From: a virus
Virus record (IMG/VR): IMGVR_UViG_3300045950_000056
Coordinates: 1-53,719 of that record
Direction: 5' to 3' (one strand)
DNA length: 53,719 nt
Below the pieces are notes generated by a model that saw nothing but the letters and a program-made list of their open reading frames with translations, was not told the origin of the DNA and did not search any database. Below are positions 1-6,214 of this stretch, piece by piece (positions within the stretch are counted from its first letter, which is position 1; each line of letters opens with the position of its first letter). The position numbers and the translations under genes are program-made.

Positions 1-68
1 CTGAGAACGGTCAGCAGCACATGGCCTGATAATTCCGATTCGCTACGGTCCGCCGGGATCAGACTCCA

Positions 69-480
69 ATGAGCGTTCGGGGGCCCGTGATTATCCACGT
101 TGTCTCTGCGCTCCATATCATTCAAGCTCTCGCACTGTTTCTCGGACAGGAGGCGGCCCGGGCGACTCCGATTGCCGGGCTGGCGACGTGGGTTCCGATC
201 CCGTGGCTCATCGGCATCTTGTTCCTCGCGGCGGCGGTCGGGGCCTCCTATCTCTTTCTCGCTCGGCGGGGATCATTGTGGTTTGCAGGAAGCGCTCCTG
301 ATCCTCGCGGCCTTCGGGGGACTCAAAGCCGCATGGTTCGGAGAATATCTGGACGGGACGGTGATCCCTCGGCTCCATATTCTCGCTGACCAAGTTGTCT
401 ATGCCATGTTAGCCATCGGGCACGCTTGGGCAATCGTGCAGGAGAAAGCCCGATGCCACGAGTGTCCACCTGGCGGATGA
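69..480 (+). pseudogene. Multi-TM membrane protein split by a frameshift
   Basis: No family recognised. One reading frame from ATG 69 encodes two hydrophobic segments (around VIIHVVSALHIIQALALF and IPWLIGILFLAAAVGASY) up to about base 285, then loses protein-like character. The +1 frame then continues with two more hydrophobic stretches (LLILAAFGGLKAAWFGEY and DQVVYAMLAIGHAWAI) and stops at 480. Joined, they give one coherent four-helix membrane protein of about 135 residues. The stop lies just before the ATG of the next TM/coiled-coil gene, so it belongs to the same operon. The break may be a sequencing error, a mutation or programmed shifting; the sequence alone cannot tell. Confidence 0.5.
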
Positions 481-481
481 T

Positions 482-697
482 ATGGTTGAGATAGCCGCCC
501 TTATCTTGGCTATCGTGGGCCCCTTCTTCACGGCATGGTTTGCCTACAAAGCCGCAGACCGCCGGAGTCAGAGTCGCTTTACGCACTTGGAGACGAACGA
601 CATGGTCCACCTCCGCGCCCGGCTCGATGGGATCGAAGAACGGCTCGGGCGGATTGAGACGTGGGTGTTCGAGCACCAGCGGAACCACCCCCAATGA
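482..697 (+). CDS. Small TM plus coiled-coil protein
   Basis: 71 residues. Residues about 3-23 form one hydrophobic helix; the rest is charged and heptad-like (LRARLDGIEERLGRIETWVFE), a probable coiled coil. Function unknown. The architecture resembles small phage membrane proteins found near lysis genes, which is inference only. It begins 2 nt after the previous stop and its TGA overlaps the next gene's ATG (ATGA), so translation is probably coupled. Confidence 0.75.
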   Translation: MVEIAALILAIVGPFFTAWFAYKAADRRSQSRFTHLETNDMVHLRARLDGIEERLGRIETWVFEHQRNHPQ

Positions 698-963
698 ATA
701 ATCAGCTGCCGAAATCCAATGGAGTGTACCGCTGGATCGCGGGTATTCTAGCCGCGCTCGCCACGGCGGGTCTCAGCTATGTGGCGTCGGATAACCGTGC
801 CAGGATTCAGGAACTCAGCACGGAAATCAGGCGAGTGTCTGCGATTCAGTCTCAACGCGGCGAGCGGATTACAGCGGTCGAGACCCAGCTTCTGGGGATT
901 CATCCGAGGCTTGACAAGATTGAGGCGAAGCTCGACGACGTGCTCGCTCGGCTCCGGCGGTAA
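694..963 (+). CDS. Small TM plus coiled-coil protein
   Basis: 89 residues from ATG 694, chosen because it gives an ATGA overlap with the previous stop; the frame stays open further upstream. One TM segment at about residues 12-31 (WIAGILAALATAGLSYVA) is followed by a long helix with regular hydrophobic spacing up to the C-terminus (ISAVETQ/DKIEAKLDDVL type). It has the same layout as the gene before it, so the two may be paralogues or interacting partners. No enzymatic motif. Confidence 0.75.
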   Translation: MNNQLPKSNGVYRWIAGILAALATAGLSYVASDNRARIQELSTEIRRVSAIQSQRGERITAVETQLLGIHPRLDKIEAKLDDVLARLRR

Positions 964-984
964 TAGCTTTGGTAGAACGGACAG

Positions 985-1084
985 ATGTTTGCGGCATGGG
1001 AAACGGTGTCGGGGGCGTTTGGCCTCGGCGTTTGGCCTCGCGGCGCTCCGCTACGCCACGGCCAAGGTCGTTAATATAGTTTAG
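985..1084 (+). pseudogene. 28-residue mini-gene broken by a 13-bp tandem duplication
   Basis: From ATG 985 the frame starts MFAAWETVSGAFGL, then shifts because GCGTTTGGCCTCG is present twice in tandem (1015-1027 and 1028-1040). Removing one copy restores a continuous frame ending AALRYATAKVVNIV with TAG at 1082-1084, a tidy 28-residue amphipathic peptide. As written, translation ends early at a TAA near 1074. Product unknown. Confidence 0.4.
1015..1040. repeat. Perfect 13-bp tandem duplication
   Basis: GCGTTTGGCCTCG occurs twice back to back. Because 13 is not a multiple of three, it shifts the frame of the small ORF that starts at 985. It fits replication slippage or an assembly artefact. 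Confidence 0.9.
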
Positions 1085-1100
1085 TATAGCTTAGTATATG
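1071..1100 (+). promoter_or_regulatory. AT-rich 10-bp tandem repeat, possible promoter
   Basis: TATAGTTTAG (1075-1084) is followed by TATAGCTTAG (1085-1094) and then TATATG. It is a sharp AT island in GC-rich DNA, contains several -10-like hexamers and ends at the ATG of the next zinc-ribbon ORF. No convincing -35 was seen, so a promoter role is only suggested. Confidence 0.35.
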
Positions 1101-1307
1101 ATCCCCCGCCCCTCGCCCGTCCTAACCATGGTCGCTCATTGTCTCTATCACCAGCGGGACCGGGGCGACCGGTTTGCCTATTGTGAGCGGCATGAGGCCG
1201 AATGTCTGGAGAGGGGGTCTCAATGGTGGTGCCCCTTCGGGCACGTCGCCCGGTCCAGTTCCGAGCCGCTGTCATGTCCGATCTGCGCGGGCCGATCCTG
1301 GGCCTGA
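1098..1307 (+). CDS. Zinc-ribbon-like small protein
   Basis: 69 residues from ATG 1098, or 59 from ATG 1128. Cys/His pairs are spread as C-x3-H, CERHEAEC, WWCPFGH and CPIC, which suggests one or two zinc sites. Function unknown; probably a small nucleic-acid or protein-binding adaptor. The CPFGH codons coincide with a hairpin of the repeat family described at 1229. It overlaps the start of the next, secreted, protein by 34 nt. Confidence 0.55.
   Translation: MIPRPSPVLTMVAHCLYHQRDRGDRFAYCERHEAECLERGSQWWCPFGHVARSSSEPLSCPICAGRSWA
1229..1244. repeat. GTGCCC-N4-GGGCAC palindrome, CTTC centre
   Basis: Arms GTGCCC/GGGCAC around CTTC. It is the most divergent centre of the family and lies inside the zinc-ribbon ORF, 29 nt before ATG 1274. 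It may be a chance match or a member of the family. Confidence 0.5.
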
Positions 1308-1579
1308 TTCTCGTTACGACAACGCCCGCTTCGGCGGTCCCAATCATTTTGACCGAGCCGCCCGTGCAGACGACTCCCGATGCGCCGTGTCGGGTCCTCT
1401 GGAAAGCCTTTATCCGGGACCACGGAGGGATTGAAGAACTCTGTTGGTCGGGGCGGCATTTGCTCCTGGAACGGGTCCTGTCGGCCCCTGACATGAAGCT
1501 CGAGCATCGGGATATTCGCTTCCAGGTTCCCATGCGGGAGTTGGCCCCGTGTCCCCCTCCCGTGTTGGAGGATCCGTAA
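1274..1579 (+). CDS. Secreted protein with signal peptide, upstream of L,D-transpeptidase
   Basis: 101 residues from ATG 1274. The N-terminus looks like a Sec signal peptide: hydrophobic PILGLILVT, then TTPASA|VP as a likely cleavage site. The mature part is unrecognised. The TAA at 1577-1579 is followed in the same frame by an open frame encoding an L,D-transpeptidase catalytic domain that lacks its own signal and good start. The two could be one exported enzyme interrupted by a stop. ORFs upstream that reach further (GTG/ATG at 1202) overlap the previous gene and are less likely starts. Confidence 0.6.
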   Translation: MSDLRGPILGLILVTTTPASAVPIILTEPPVQTTPDAPCRVLWKAFIRDHGGIEELCWSGRHLLLERVLSAPDMKLEHRDIRFQVPMRELAPCPPPVLEDP

Positions 1580-1600
1580 CTGCTCGCGCTCGTCGCCCGC

Positions 1601-2134
1601 TTGCCTGACGACCGGCGGCAGTTGGGGACGCTGGTCGCCCAGGACGTCACGCTCGGGATGTTGCAGGCACCCCATGGAATTCAGATCGACGACCTCGACG
1701 ATCCCTATGGCGACGATACGGAGATTCGCCCGTTCGGCCCCGTGCCCTGTTTCGGCAAGGCCGACAATCGCGGGGCGGCAGATCATAAGAATTCCACGCG
1801 GGACCCGACCCTGCCCTACGGGGATCACCCGCTGGGAATGTACCGGATTACCGGATGGGCTCCTTCCTCTCGGGCCGAATTCGCCACCTTCGGCCCGGCA
1901 GGGAAGCTCGTCCTGGACCCTTACGAAGGGCAGGCCCTCATTGCGAAGGCGAACGGGCGCTATGGCCTCTTGCTCCACGGCGGGGCGCTGGGAGGCCCCT
2001 ATCCTCGGGGGTTTCGGCCCACCTACGGATGCCTCCGACTCCTGGACCCCGACGTGCTAGAATTGGTGGCGTGGTGGCGGGAAACTCGCTGCGCGTGGTA
2101 TCGGGCCGAACGGGCCCTCCGAAAGGCAGCATGA
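1601..2134 (+). CDS. L,D-transpeptidase (YkuD-like) catalytic domain protein
   Basis: 177 residues from TTG 1601; the frame opens at 1580, directly after the in-frame TAA of the preceding ORF. The C-terminal half has the YkuD-type active site: LLLHGG (His126) and TYGCLRL (Cys144, Arg146). Known members cross-link or trim peptidoglycan peptides in the periplasm. No signal peptide and no ribosome-binding site are visible at TTG 1601, so export may depend on the ORF at 1274. Next to a holin-like gene and lipoproteins, a role in host-wall modification or lysis is plausible. The catalytic assignment is strong; the start is weak. Confidence 0.7.
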   Translation: MPDDRRQLGTLVAQDVTLGMLQAPHGIQIDDLDDPYGDDTEIRPFGPVPCFGKADNRGAADHKNSTRDPTLPYGDHPLGMYRITGWAPSSRAEFATFGPAGKLVLDPYEGQALIAKANGRYGLLLHGGALGGPYPRGFRPTYGCLRLLDPDVLELVAWWRETRCAWYRAERALRKAA

Positions 2135-2325
2135 TCTCTTACTGCTGTCCAGTCTGTCGTGGACGCGGGACAGTGGACGAGCAGTTTTATTCCAGCCTTC
2201 CGGTATCTGGTACGGCGGTCAATGAGGTTCCATGTCGCTCCTGTTCAGGAACAGGGATTGTGTGGTGGCCTGAGAATTCGCAGGTAGAAAGTGCCCGCGC
2301 GGGCACTGCAAAACAGGGAGGATAG
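2131..2325 (+). CDS. DnaJ-type zinc-finger mini-protein
   Basis: 64 residues, ATG 2131 in an ATGA overlap with the transpeptidase stop. Two CxxCxGxG motifs (CPVCRGRG and CRSCSGTG) match one zinc-binding hairpin of the DnaJ central domain, without J or C-terminal domains. Two similar mini-proteins occur at 15503 and 18360. The last residues (SARAGT) are encoded by the palindrome at 2291, suggesting the C-terminus runs into regulatory DNA. Confidence 0.65.
   Translation: MISYCCPVCRGRGTVDEQFYSSLPVSGTAVNEVPCRSCSGTGIVWWPENSQVESARAGTAKQGG
2291..2306. repeat. GTGCCCGCGCGGGCAC palindrome
   Basis: Perfect 16-bp palindrome, 21 nt before ATG 2328 and followed by a strong Shine-Dalgarno (GGGAGG). It is the prototype of the dispersed family. 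Confidence 0.9.
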
Positions 2326-2327
2326 AT

Positions 2328-2531
2328 ATGGGAACGATGATCCGCAACCGCTGGACAACGATTATGGGCGTCCTGGCTGGCGTGATGAGCTATCTCGTGA
2401 CCGTCGGCCCGGATCGGCTGCCCACGAGCCGCCAGGAGTGGGGCTACTTTCTGGTGAGTGCGCTGCTCGCCGGGCTCGGCATCAGCGCCAAAGATGCCAC
2501 GACCGGAAGCAGACCGGGAGCCCAGTCATGA
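2328..2531 (+). CDS. Holin-like small membrane protein
   Basis: 67 residues with two hydrophobic segments (about 12-27, IMGVLAGVMSYLVTV, and 41-53, FLVSALLAGLGIS) and a polar tail ending in the phage-typical KDATTGSRPG. Size and topology fit a class II-like holin or a small membrane protein of unknown role. It has a strong GGGAGG ribosome-binding site, preceded by the 16-bp palindrome. Its TGA overlaps the next ATG. The L,D-transpeptidase is just upstream and a lipoprotein just downstream, which supports a lysis cassette. Confidence 0.6.
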   Translation: MGTMIRNRWTTIMGVLAGVMSYLVTVGPDRLPTSRQEWGYFLVSALLAGLGISAKDATTGSRPGAQS

Positions 2532-2959
2532 CCGCCCGCCGCCGACCGCTCTCCATTCGACAGCTCGCGGTTCTGATTCTGCTGACCGTCTTGCTGCCAG
2601 CGTGTGGCAGTACGCTCTACTACACGGGCGAAGGACTCGCCGCGCTCGGCAACCGGTTTGCCGACACGGGCGAACTCTACAACGATCTCTACCAGGCCAA
2701 GCAGATCACGCCTGAGCAGTACGGGGTGTGGGCGGCGTTCGCCACCACGTTCAAAGCGGTCTATCCGCGTGCGACGGCGCTGTGGAAACGGGCCAAGGCG
2801 CAATACGATCAGGAACTTGCCCGGAAAACCGCCGACCCGTCCATTCTCCGGGAGGCGAAGCAGGACTTAGGACAAGCCGAATCTCTCTTGCGCTCGCTCG
2901 CCCTCGGTCTCTCGCGCTTTACCCGGGATCTCGTAGGCCAGATTAAGAAAGGAGACTAG
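2528..2959 (+). CDS. Lipoprotein
   Basis: 143 residues from ATG 2528 (ATGA overlap). Basic N-terminus, hydrophobic core LAVLILLTVLL and lipobox LPAC with Cys at about 27: a type II signal peptide. The mature part is helical and charged (YNDLYQAKQITPEQYGVWAAF). Possibly an outer-membrane spanin-like or envelope protein; no family recognised. Confidence 0.7.
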   Translation: MTARRRPLSIRQLAVLILLTVLLPACGSTLYYTGEGLAALGNRFADTGELYNDLYQAKQITPEQYGVWAAFATTFKAVYPRATALWKRAKAQYDQELARKTADPSILREAKQDLGQAESLLRSLALGLSRFTRDLVGQIKKGD

Positions 2960-2961
2960 CC

Positions 2962-3147
2962 ATGGCGCTTCCGTTGCTTGCCATTTTGCCAGCCGCCTCG
3001 GCGGCGCTCAAGCTGAGTCGAGACCTCTATGAGATGATCCGCAACGATCCCGACACGCCCGCCGAGGTCAAGGAAAAGACGGATGCGACCCTGCGGAAGA
3101 TCGAGGAAGCCGAGGAACGAGTGGCCGATTTACCGATTCTATCGTGA
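2962..3147 (+). CDS. Small helical protein
   Basis: 61 residues with an AAAGGAG ribosome-binding site. Hydrophobic N-terminus (LPLLAILPAASAALKL), then a charged helix ending EEAEERVADLP. It lies 2 nt after the lipoprotein and probably works with it. Unknown function. Confidence 0.7.
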   Translation: MALPLLAILPAASAALKLSRDLYEMIRNDPDTPAEVKEKTDATLRKIEEAEERVADLPILS

Positions 3148-3213
3148 TCGAGCGGCGGATTCGGCTCGCCGAATTCGGTACTTTGCCACGCATATTATTC
3201 GTGGGGATATACC

Positions 3214-3393
3214 GTGATCCGCTGGCTTAAGATTCTCCTGCTTCGCCTGCTCGCTCGGTGGGCTACGAAGCGAGCCGAGCAGATGGCCGAGATAGGAGAG
3301 AGCGAGCAAAAGGAGCGCCAAGCCATCCAGCAAACCACCGAGGATGAACGGGCGGCTCTCCGGCAGGATCCGAACCGATTTTGGCGTAGTTGA
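3214..3393 (+). CDS. Small TM/charged protein
   Basis: 59 residues from GTG 3214 (GGGG ribosome-binding site). Reads WLKILLLRLLARWATKRAEQ, then a Glu/Gln-rich helix and the ending DPNRFWRS. Basic amphipathic N-terminus followed by a charged helix; spanin- or holin-accessory-like by position only. It ends at 3393 in a TTGA junction next to the following gene. Confidence 0.55.
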   Translation: MIRWLKILLLRLLARWATKRAEQMAEIGESEQKERQAIQQTTEDERAALRQDPNRFWRS

Positions 3394-3395
3394 GA

Positions 3396-4070
3396 ATGAC
3401 TTTAGGATCTGATGTCGAAAGACTGCTTCGCGTCCCTTCTCGCTGGAACAGGCTTCTCGGACTCTGGACCTCCAGCATTAAGCTCGCAGCTATCGTCGCC
3501 CTTCGGAAGGAACTTACACGCGGTCGCCGTTTATTATTGGAAGAACAAGTCTGCGCCCTCCTTGCCCAAGCAGCCGATCAGCAGTTTCGGCTTGAAGGCG
3601 TGAAGAACATTGTTCCCCGCATTGGTCGGTCACCCTCACGCCCATTCCGTATTGGGCGCTGTCTTCCCTGTCAACGATATTTCATCACGCTCAAACGTGG
3701 ACGCTCATTCTGCTCACGGGCCTGTATGGGCAAGAGCGGGCGTTGCGGCAGGCCCCGAAAACTTCCGTCTGGACCGATCTTGCTCCAGCTCTACGTGGCT
3801 GAGCAGTGGTCAACACCTGAGATCGCTAGATGCTATGGCGTCACTGATCCCCATACCGTGAGAACGGCACTTCTCCGATTTGGAGTGACACTCAGGAGGC
3901 GCACGAACGCCCGAAGATGCTCTGTGCGTCAGTGCCATGCTCCCGTGTTCAAGATTCGTCACGCGAAAAACGGGAGTTGGTATGGTCGCCGCTGCGAGCA
4001 ACATTGGCGCGTTCATCGCACGATGCTCTCCAGACTGTACCGACGAAATGCCCTCTGGCGAGCAGCATGA
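3396..4070 (+). CDS. Zinc-finger/HTH DNA-binding protein
   Basis: 224 residues from ATG 3396 (an upstream TTG at 3390 is possible). Central zinc pair CLPC...FCSRAC, then a helix-turn-helix-like stretch (STPEIARCYGVTDPHTV), then a second Cys/His cluster (CSVRQCHAP...CEQHW). The layout is that of a DNA-binding regulator or of the accessory domains of homing-type nucleases, but no nuclease motif is visible. It sits inside the envelope module, so it may be a later insertion. Confidence 0.6.
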   Translation: MTLGSDVERLLRVPSRWNRLLGLWTSSIKLAAIVALRKELTRGRRLLLEEQVCALLAQAADQQFRLEGVKNIVPRIGRSPSRPFRIGRCLPCQRYFITLKRGRSFCSRACMGKSGRCGRPRKLPSGPILLQLYVAEQWSTPEIARCYGVTDPHTVRTALLRFGVTLRRRTNARRCSVRQCHAPVFKIRHAKNGSWYGRRCEQHWRVHRTMLSRLYRRNALWRAA

Positions 4071-4318
4071 GACGAGGTACTGCTCTCATGTTTCTCGCCC
4101 TCGGGCTCGCCGGATGCGCCTCGGCCCCCTGCCCGTCCCTCCGTGCCCGCCCGGCGGGGCACTTTTATCCCACGACGGTCGAAATCCAGAAGAACAGCCT
4201 CACCGAGCAGGTCAAGGGCTTCGCGCTGACGGAAGCTGATCTTCAGGGGCTTCTGAGCTACGTCGTTCAAATCGAGGCGCAGTATCGACAGTGTGCGGGG
4301 GGACGAGGATCATGGTGA
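4067..4318 (+). CDS. Small lipoprotein
   Basis: 83 residues, ATGA overlap with the preceding gene. Signal MRRGTALMFLALGLAGC with lipobox LAGC, then a Pro-rich stretch (APCPSLRARPAG) and a helix. Small Pro-rich lipoproteins next to lysis genes are often outer-membrane spanin subunits (Rz1-like); that is inference here. Confidence 0.65.
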   Translation: MRRGTALMFLALGLAGCASAPCPSLRARPAGHFYPTTVEIQKNSLTEQVKGFALTEADLQGLLSYVVQIEAQYRQCAGGRGSW

Positions 4319-4638
4319 CTTGCCTACGAAATCAGCTTTGTCGCTATCTCATGGGAGCGCTAACCTTACAGGAGTTTCGAGAGTGGTTTTCCCCTCAAGC
4401 GTGGAACGTCGATCAGCGGGAATCTCGGGACACGGCTCGGCTTGTGCATGAGATTGATCTAGTGCTAGCCGAGTACGATCACGGACACTGGACTGAGGAT
4501 GAACTAAAGCAACACTTCGTACCTGTTCTCGCTACTCTGGTTTACTGGCTAGATCGCCCCTTGGTTTACAAGTCGGATACTGCTGCGGTGGGAAATCAAT
4601 GCGTCCTGTTTCCGCTTCGGTACCCTGGCGGGCATTGA
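4312..4638 (+). CDS. Conserved-looking hypothetical protein
   Basis: 108 residues from ATG 4312, overlapping the lipoprotein stop. Features: LCRYLMGALTLQEFREWF near the N-terminus and LAEYDHGHWTEDELKQHF in the middle, a soluble, helical acidic protein. I recall similar short proteins encoded widely in bacteria without known function. It is the last gene before the promoter region. Confidence 0.6.
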   Translation: MVTCLRNQLCRYLMGALTLQEFREWFSPQAWNVDQRESRDTARLVHEIDLVLAEYDHGHWTEDELKQHFVPVLATLVYWLDRPLVYKSDTAAVGNQCVLFPLRYPGGH

Positions 4639-4639
4639 C

Positions 4640-4673
4640 ACGTTTTGTCACTTTGCCTAGTGACAGAAAACGT
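4640..4673. promoter_or_regulatory. Inverted repeat, putative operator
   Basis: ACGTTTTGTCAC (4640-4651) faces GTGACAGAAAACGT (4660-4673); the arms are complementary apart from a 2-nt insertion. It lies about 60 bp upstream of the strong promoter at 4733. There is no U-tract, so a protein-binding site is more likely than a terminator. Confidence 0.5.
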
Positions 4674-4732
4674 CACTGACCCCAGGTTCGCAAGTACGTA
4701 GAATCCTTGCGAGAAAAAAATTCAGGACGGCC

Positions 4733-4761
4733 TTGACACGCTTAGAGCCGTAGGCTACAAT
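4733..4761 (+). promoter_or_regulatory. Sigma70-type promoter
   Basis: TTGACA (4733-4738), a 17-bp spacer, and TACAAT (4756-4761): the best consensus promoter seen in the window. Transcription would start near 4768, 16 nt before ATG 4784, and drive the rightward early region. Confidence 0.8.
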
Positions 4762-4783
4762 CCGTGATGTAGGGGCAACCCAT

Positions 4784-5188
4784 ATGGACCACCTGGAACA
4801 GTGCAATCACCTCGAAACTCTAAGTCTACCACCCCTTCACCGGGCGGTCGTCGCGCTGCTCAAAAGAATTTGTGAGGAGGAAACGGACTACAATAGCCGA
4901 GACCGTCTATTGTGGGCGCTTCTCACAGCACTCCGCTCCTGCGATGACCGGTCACCAACTATGTTTGAATTCAAGAGCTTGACCACGGAACGGATAAGAT
5001 ATTTAGCAGTCCGCAATGGCGCTTTCGATGTTTTCGATAGCCAGCCTCTATCTCCTAGTGAACGCAAACGCCGCGATGATCTGCTACGCGCTGGATCAGC
5101 ACATTTCTTTGTCCATTATCATGATGCAGTCGAAGCCATCCGGCGTATCTTTCATTACGACTTAGAGACTGAAATGCCGCTGTCGTAA
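4784..5188 (+). CDS. Unknown protein, first gene of early operon
   Basis: 134 residues directly behind the strong promoter. Helical and charged; C-terminal part HFFVHYHDAVEAIRRIFHY. No motif recognised. Its first bases, ATGGACCACCTGGA, recur at 5205 and in inverted form at 5287, so its own translation start matches the leader element downstream. As the first early gene it could be a regulator or host-takeover protein; this is not shown. Confidence 0.7.
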   Translation: MDHLEQCNHLETLSLPPLHRAVVALLKRICEEETDYNSRDRLLWALLTALRSCDDRSPTMFEFKSLTTERIRYLAVRNGAFDVFDSQPLSPSERKRRDDLLRAGSAHFFVHYHDAVEAIRRIFHYDLETEMPLS

Positions 5189-5206
5189 AGGGCTATCGAG
5201 GGTCAT

Positions 5207-5320
5207 GGACCACCTGGAAGAGACCAAGCACGACGATTCGGGGCACCCCGTTGAGTCGAGACAGCGGGGGGCAGGGAGCTCTACTCTCCAGGTGGTCCGC
5301 CCTGCCAGCCCCGTTTTTTT
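5207..5320 (+). terminator. Attenuator-like leader with mutually exclusive hairpins
   Basis: Two structures compete. Long-range pairing: GGACCACCTGGAAGAG (5207-5222) with CTCTCCAGGTGGTCC (5284-5298), 15 pairs with one bulge. Terminator-like stem: GGGG plus GGCAGGG (5266-5276) with CCCTGCC plus CCCC (5300-5312), directly followed by a T7 tract (5314-5320). The right arm of the first structure sits in the loop of the second. This is the usual geometry of transcription attenuation between the 4784 gene and the winged-helix gene at 5352. Confidence 0.55.
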
Positions 5321-5322
5321 CA

Positions 5323-5338
5323 GTGCCCGCGCGGGCAG
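5323..5338. repeat. GTGCCCGCGCGGGCA palindrome copy
   Basis: 15 of 16 bases match the family. It directly follows the T-tract of the attenuator and lies 13 nt before ATG 5352. Confidence 0.85.
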
Positions 5339-5351
5339 CGGGGCGACCGAC

Positions 5352-5807
5352 ATGGCGGGGCCACCCGAGGCAAGAACGATCCGGCGCGGCAATCGGGCTG
5401 TCGCTGGATCAGGGGATAGTGGCGTGGTCCCCGCCATAAAACGAACACGTTCGCTTGTCGTAGAAGTGAGGCGGAAGGCGACGGAGGCCGCACATCTACG
5501 GGCTCGGCTAAGACAACTAGAAACCGAATTGGCTGAGTTGCGGGCTGCCGTCCAAGACTATGAGCTACGACCCTATCGGCATTCTTCCATCGTTGGGCGT
5601 GCGGTGGAAGTGATCAGAGAACTCGCCCGACCTATGACAGCCGACGAAATAATCGCCATGTTGCATATGGAGGGGCACACGGTTGATCGGAGAACCTTGA
5701 TTCAGTCATTAGGTCGGGCAATCCGCACCGGGCGGGTATTCTTACGCCGCAATGGGCGCGGCTATTACGAGTTGACCGACGTGGCACCAAACCGCCATAA
5801 CTTGTGA
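5352..5807 (+). CDS. Coiled-coil/winged-helix DNA-binding protein
   Basis: 151 residues from ATG 5352. The frame is open from 5205, but the first 49 codons cross the terminator-like hairpin, so the later start is preferred. Residues about 40-70 are a coiled coil (HLRARLRQLETELAELRAAV). About 75-140 look like a winged helix: VEVIRELARPMTADEIIAML, a recognition helix, then the wing GRVFLRRNGRGYYEL. Probably a DNA-binding regulator, possibly acting on the palindromes or the repeated 12-mer. Confidence 0.6.
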   Translation: MAGPPEARTIRRGNRAVAGSGDSGVVPAIKRTRSLVVEVRRKATEAAHLRARLRQLETELAELRAAVQDYELRPYRHSSIVGRAVEVIRELARPMTADEIIAMLHMEGHTVDRRTLIQSLGRAIRTGRVFLRRNGRGYYELTDVAPNRHNL

Positions 5808-5855
5808 GTACACCGATGCGCTTGAGCCGTTCGTCGAAGTGAGAGGTTCGTGTGT

Positions 5856-5871
5856 GTGCCCGCGCGGGCAC
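5856..5871. repeat. GTGCCCGCGCGGGCAC palindrome
   Basis: Perfect copy, alone in the 78-nt gap between two genes and 14 nt before ATG 5886. Confidence 0.9.
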
Positions 5872-5885
5872 TTTAGGATGACCGG

Positions 5886-6170
5886 ATGCCACTCTACTGC
5901 TTATGTGAGGCAAACAACGATAAACCGGATTCGCAACACTACGGCGCTCCGAATCGGTACGCCGCAATGGTGGGCCAACCAGGTGACTTCCCGCCATTGG
6001 CACTCCGCCAAAAGATGGTCTGCATCAAGACGGGTGCACAGCAAGTGCTCCTGTACGCCAAGGATGATAAGCCGAACATGTGGGAAGGCGGAAGGCCAAC
6101 GAAAGACCATTATCCGAATGTCGATGTGTTCGAGTGTCCGCATTGCCGAGCGCGAGTGGTGCGTCAGTGA
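5886..6170 (+). CDS. Small zinc-binding protein
   Basis: 94 residues; AGGA at 5875 is a suitable ribosome-binding site for ATG 5886. Cys at CLCE near the N-terminus and ECPHCRARV at the C-terminus may form one zinc site. Between them is PTKDHYPNVDVF. Function unknown. The competing frame from 5839 is less protein-like. Confidence 0.65.
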   Translation: MPLYCLCEANNDKPDSQHYGAPNRYAAMVGQPGDFPPLALRQKMVCIKTGAQQVLLYAKDDKPNMWEGGRPTKDHYPNVDVFECPHCRARVVRQ

Positions 6171-6214
6171 AGATGAACACCGCGAAAAAGGGGCACTAGA
6201 TCGGGGGAAGGAAC

